This document shows, one piece after another, positions 59,929 through 64,000 of a stretch of 64,000 bases of DNA. Origin of the DNA: Turbatrix aceti (taxonomy: Eukaryota > Nematoda > Chromadorea > Rhabditida > Panagrolaimidae); NCBI GenBank assembly GCA_963969345.1, contig OZ017770.1, positions 6,767,246-6,831,245 on the forward strand. The letters are read 5' to 3'. The stretch's first letter is position 1. Each line of letters begins with the position of its first letter. Under the pieces are notes generated by a model. It was not told where the DNA came from. It worked only from the letters and a program-made list of their open reading frames with translations, and searched no databases. Made by a program: the position numbers and the translations under genes.

Positions 59929-60602
59929 GACGGAGCACTGATCCTGTAAATCAAGCTGAGCTTAACATTAAACATAGGCGTTTGAAGATGTTTACAACGT
60001 GTTCATTGAGCACATTACGCCAAATTCAGTTGAAAAGAGGAACTTTCCGGACTTGATGCTTATACTAAACATTTATGTTTCTATTTCTAGTCTTTTTTTT
60101 CTGCTGTTTTCATTCCCGTCTTACACATTAAACGAGCAAGCCAAGCCCATGCACATATTTTTTCATAAATATGCATGACGATCATTTTCCCATGATTCTT
60201 GAATGGAGCCTTTTTTATGGCTGACGCAAAAATTATGTGCATCAACAACATACATGATCAGTTAGTTTTTTTGGCGAATGGGTGCACATGTTCTTATTTA
60301 CCCGTCTTCGCGGAAGATTGATTACCTTTGTGCTACATTTCCTTGTTGAACAAAAGATCACAATGATGATGTCAAAAGTTTGGGCAAATGTGTTGCATTT
60401 TGTTTGTTTTCAAGGCGAATGAATCGGAAACAAATGAGTGGCACATGAACTTGTTTTATTGCCTTCATGCACATATTTATAGCGGATTATGCGGGTTATT
60501 AGTGCTAGGAAACTTTTCTAAAGTCAGGGTTTCACGGTATGAGATGATAAGTAGTCAGTCAGTCGAAAAAAAAACGATCATTGCTGCGGTGTAGTCAGTC
60601 AG
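59929..60602. other. intergenic region
   Basis: About 670 bp, AT-rich, with no supported gene. It contains two near-copies of a GTAGTCAGTCAGTC motif at about 60550 and 60591, the second abutting the stop of the HAD gene. Confidence 0.5.
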
Positions 60603-61925
60603 TCAGCTGTGTTGTTGGTCGATGACGATAGGCAAGAGATGGCTGACGTCTTTCACCTGAGAGTAAAAGTTGCTATACAAATCAAATTATTTTTTCTTTA
60701 AACTTACAACGTGGTCAGCATGAGGAATGAGTTCATGGGACTCACAGATACCGGAGAGTACACCAACGGTGCTTCCAAGCTTCGCCGAACGGCCCATACC
60801 CATGTCAGCCAGAGTGTCGCCTACCATAACAGCGTCCTGAAAACGAACTTTCTTTGCACCAAATTTTTTTTCACATCTTTTCAGCTGTTTGTCGTTGACG
60901 TCTTGCGCGAAACAGGCTTTTATCTTGCATGCTACATCTCGTGGTTTCTTTTTTTTCTCTTGCAGGTATAAAATTTAAAAGAAAGTACTTTGGTGGGAGT
61001 TTTTTTTTTTGTTTATCCTATGACTTAAACTCCTGACGGATAGTAAAAAAAGACAGCTTGTTACCTTACCTTCGGATCGACAGCGAGTGCACGGCATATG
61101 TTCAACGCGTTGGAGGGATTGGGCTTGGGCAGAGCACCGATGTCGTCGCCGCACACAACTATGTCAACGAATTGCTCTAGCCCGAGACTGGAGAGCATAG
61201 CCATGGTGCCGGCTCTATAACTTCCCTTTTCATGTTATCCAGCATAAGTCAAGTCAACTTACCGGCTGTCAGCAGTGCAGATAGCGATTTTGATGTGATG
61301 AGCCTTCAGCTGAACGAAAATTTCTTTGAGATCGTGAATCTCCTTTAGTGTGGCCGAGGAATGAGTTTCACAGTCAGTGACGCTCGTGCTGACAATATGA
61401 CGAGCGGTTTTGCCATCAAATTTGTGCTCGACAAGCAGATCGACGATCTTATCGCGAATCTGCTGCATGGTGCCTTCAGCGAGGAGTCCCGTCTTGACTT
61501 TGCGCTCCACCGGACAGAAGCCCAGGATGTTGAACAGTTTCTTCGAGAGATCCAGCTTCGTCGCAGTTTGCAGCTTTTTGGCAAGCTCAAGCGTCCAGGG
61601 TACCCACATGCTGTGGAAACAGATCAGCGTTCCATCCTTGTCGAAGATAACGAGGCTCGCCTTGGACTTTCCTTTGCGAGTCCCTGGCTGGTCAGCATGC
61701 GGGAGCACGGTGGTGACATGCTGCTTGACTGGATCGGACGGCGTGGGCTTCAGGATACGAGGGGCATCGCTGGGGACGCTGCGGGTGATGACCTTGTTCG
61801 AGACCTGTGACACCTCTAAAGGCGACAGATTTCTAGGGACAAAGCCAAACTTTAAACCAACCAGGAACACGAAGCAAACCGGTAAGTCGTCGCTGAAGAA
61901 GCGGAAGCGTGCGATAAAGCGCCAT
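60603..61925 (-). CDS. HAD-superfamily hydrolase (phosphoglycolate phosphatase-like), probably mitochondrial
   Basis: Exons 61880-61925, 61263-61815, 61070-61214, 60708-60836 and 60603-60656 give 308 residues in frame. The N-terminus MALYRTLPLLQRRLTEVSQV looks like a mitochondrial presequence. HAD motifs are complete: motif I VIFDKDGTLI (nucleophile and second Asp), motif II Thr in AICTADSR, motif III Lys in LPKPNPSN, and motif IV MVGDTLADM. Between motifs I and II there is an extended helical cap of about 130 residues (WTLELAKKLQTATKLDLSKK), longer than in many gph-type enzymes. The substrate is unknown; a small phosphometabolite is likely. A TTTTCAG acceptor at 61949-61955 lies 23 nt before the ATG, suggesting trans-splicing. 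Confidence 0.85.
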
Positions 61926-61955
61926 CACTTCACTGTGTTAACCCTAGTCTGAAAA

Positions 61956-62729
61956 CAATTATATCATTTTAATTTCCTATGACAACAAGTGGAAAATTCC
62001 TTCGGGGAAGCGATCACCCTGCGGGTTTCGGGTTTAAACATCCTTAGACGTTCAAAACAGTTCGAAGTATCAAAATCCCTCTGTTACGCAAAAAAGGGCA
62101 TTCCTCAAACCGTCTTGGCTCTCTGAGAGTAGAGCATTCTTTAGTATTATAAGCAGCGAGAGCGTAACAAAGGGACGCACAGTTGTGCGTCCGTGTGTCG
62201 TTAAGTCACTTGCTTTGGGGAACACCCCTTTGCTTCAAGTTCACATGTTTTTCCTGCAGACGACGATGTACAGCTCGTAAGACGAAAGACGAAACTGTTC
62301 CAGCAGGGATGCTTGTTGTACACAATGTACATCACATAACCAAAGATGATGCTTTAGCGCTGGGCTTTCTTCCCCACAGTTACTGCCTTTGCTTTTCAGC
62401 CCCCGCATTTGCGCCACGCGCGAATAAGGCAAAGCAGCAATCAAAACTTAATTTCGTATTCCAAAGCTCAAATTCCTATTTCATGCAAGCATCCCCGAGA
62501 TGTCAACAACGGTCATATTACGCACGCTTTACTCGTCGGCCATGTAGATACAACAGTGATACGAGGTCATTACAGTAGACTTTATTTAAAGTCGGTATTA
62601 AAACAATTCTACTTTGTACCGTGCAGTTTTGAATCGTAATAAACAACAGCGGACGAAATGACTTCAGAGAGCCGTAGAAATACCATCAGGAATATGGAGA
62701 AGAGAGGGAATATGGAAATCAAACCATTC
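61956..62729. other. intergenic region
   Basis: Between the HAD gene start and the SLMAP-like stop, both minus strand. A 131-codon plus frame at 62183-62578 has no start, splice or domain support beyond length. No RNA gene is seen. Confidence 0.45.
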
Positions 62730-64000
62730 TTAAAAGAATATATTCATGTCGATGACAACTTTTTTGTCAATGAGGTAACCTACTATACTGTTCACTTCGC
62801 TGGCAGCTACTGTTTGACTCAAAGCGTTCCCGGAATTTGCAGACCTGTTAACCAATCGATTTCGGACATCGGATTCGTTCAAATTGGCATCCAGGTTTTT
62901 GAGGCCGGCTTCTTGCAGCTTTGTTCCCGCAATCGTAGACACCACGCCCAGTACGGCTGCTTCGAGTTTAATAAGTTTTTCTACTTCTTCATCGCTCTTG
63001 ACTGGATACCCAGTAAACAGTTCGTCCAGCTGTTCAAAGTTGAGCTGCAGTTCAGGCGATCTGGTTATCTGATTAGGGATGATTTCCGAAAACTTCGGAA
63101 CGTCTAAAATTTTGTTGTTCGTTATTCACAGATTCATCCTTTTCCAGAATGCTTCCCCACGCGAAATAAATTTGAAATTCAAAAAATAGCAATTCGCCCC
63201 CCCCCCCCCTCAAAACAAATTTTGAAGAAAAAAAATAAAATTGAAAAAGCCAACATTTAGAAAGTGAAACAATTGAAGACTTGACGTCAACGTTTTCGAC
63301 ATCTTCATTAGTGCTCGGGATGTTCTCTAATTCTTGTTTCAATAGATTCTGCTGAGAGAGCATGTGTTCGTGAGTTGCCTGCATGAGCTGCGTTTGTTGC
63401 CGGAGTTCGTTGCACTTCTCGACGACCTTTTCGTAGTCCTGCTTGCAAACTTCATACTCCTTCTGCAGATTTTGAAAACTAGTCATGATGAAGGTGTTTT
63501 CGTTCTCAACGTTCATCAACGCCAGCTCCATTTCCCGAAGACGCAGACGAGCTTCGCTGGTCTCCTCAGCCGATCGCCTAAAAAGGAAAAAAAGCGTTAT
63601 CACGAATGACAAAGAAAGCAGAGACGTTGACTCACCTTAACCGCTCTTTCATTTCGCTTTCGCATTTTGCACGTTCACTACACATGGAATTAACAAGATC
63701 CTTAGTTTCATTATTCAGTGGACTCTTCTTCGAGAAATAGCTAAGCTGCAATTCCAAAACTTCGATTCTGGAAAGCAATCGATCCTCGTTTATCATGGCA
63801 TGCCAACTCGTTGCAGAAGCTTCCTGGGCAGATTTGAGAGCTTCCTGCATTCTGGACAACTTGATGCTCAGTATATTCTCGCGAAACTTGGCTTCCTGGA
63901 TGTACTGCTGCATTTGGTACATCTGATCTTCGGGAACAACGAGGCAGTGCTTGGGAAGCCGGTCGATGGCAGACAAGTCAGCGTTGCCATTTTCGATAAA
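62730..64000 (-). CDS. slmap: SLMAP homologue, C-terminal part (gene continues past the right edge)
   Basis: The frame is open at the right edge, so the start and any N-terminal FHA domain lie outside. The exon 63632-64000 carries the SLMAP signature KLSRMQEALKSAQEASATSW then EDRLLSRIEVLELQL, as in the vertebrate coiled-coil region. The next exon (down to about 63260) is coiled coil (RLRLREMELALMNVENENTF). A last exon from 63104 runs VPKFSEIIPNQITRSPELQL to a TAA near 62730. No C-terminal tail anchor is evident, unlike the vertebrate protein; an unseen exon or alternative end is possible. SLMAP recruits the STRIPAK phosphatase complex. The intron at about 63105-63258 contains a 13-C run and its exact edges were not resolved. 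Confidence 0.75.

Noticed and set aside
62183..62578. 131-codon plus frame between the HAD and SLMAP genes
   Set aside because: No recognisable domain, poor start context and no splice structure; probably chance.
1..64000. tRNA, rRNA or CRISPR features
   Set aside because: No tRNA A/B boxes with a foldable cloverleaf, no rRNA similarity and no regularly spaced repeats were seen by eye; a tRNAscan/Infernal run would be needed to exclude small RNAs.

Overview
The window is eukaryotic and almost certainly from a nematode, most likely a chromadorean. Protein-coding genes carry many short introns of about 45-65 bp ending in tttcag, ttttag or similar. Several start codons sit 1-45 nt after a pyrimidine-AG acceptor with no visible upstream exon, as expected for spliced-leader trans-splicing. 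A 22-nt stretch at 3236-3257 matches nematode spliced leader SL1 at 21 of 22 positions. Gene content also fits: a ShKT-bearing ligand-gated channel subunit, a CRAL-TRIO/GOLD protein, DNase II, a divergent filamin and a nematode-style pseudophosphatase. Splice sites were placed by eye from reading-frame continuity; species cannot be named.

Layout. 1 to about 3400: 3' part of a BEL/Pao LTR retrotransposon (end of RT, RNase H, integrase, then a probable 3' LTR holding the SL1-like sequence). About 3400-15700: AT-rich and gene-poor. It has only two convincing minus-strand exons (6205-6462 and 8281-8715), both ending in phase-0 GTAAGT donors, probably alternative first exons of a gene lying beyond the left edge. 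15738-32222: DNase II (+), CRAL-TRIO/GOLD protein (-), FAM184 coiled-coil protein (+), DM13/Skeletor-like secreted protein (+, possibly in an operon with FAM184), a small secreted or neuropeptide-like gene (-), an uncertain small gene near 27.1-27.6 kb, phosphoglucomutase (-) and BBS5 (+). 32305-33861: ShKT-containing pentameric ligand-gated channel subunit (-). About 33.9-39.9 kb: empty. 39882-43338: adhesion GPCR (+). 45008-52852: filamin (+). 53316-53807: small cyclic-nucleotide-binding-fold protein (+). 53946-56515: catalytically dead protein tyrosine phosphatase (-). Then metaxin-2 (+), choline dehydrogenase (-), a probably mitochondrial HAD phosphatase (-), and the 3' part of an SLMAP homologue (-) running off the right edge.

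The genes do not form one pathway. There is a loose mitochondrial group at the right (metaxin-2, choline dehydrogenase, HAD enzyme with presequence) and a cytoskeletal/ciliary group (filamin, SLMAP, FAM184, BBS5). The most notable items are the SL1-like sequence inside the retroelement LTR region, an adhesion GPCR with cadherin-like, FN3, EGF and hormone-receptor modules and a GPS lacking one cysteine pair, a channel subunit whose Cys-loop has lost one of its two defining cysteines, a DM13 domain split by a long disordered insertion, and the pseudophosphatase.
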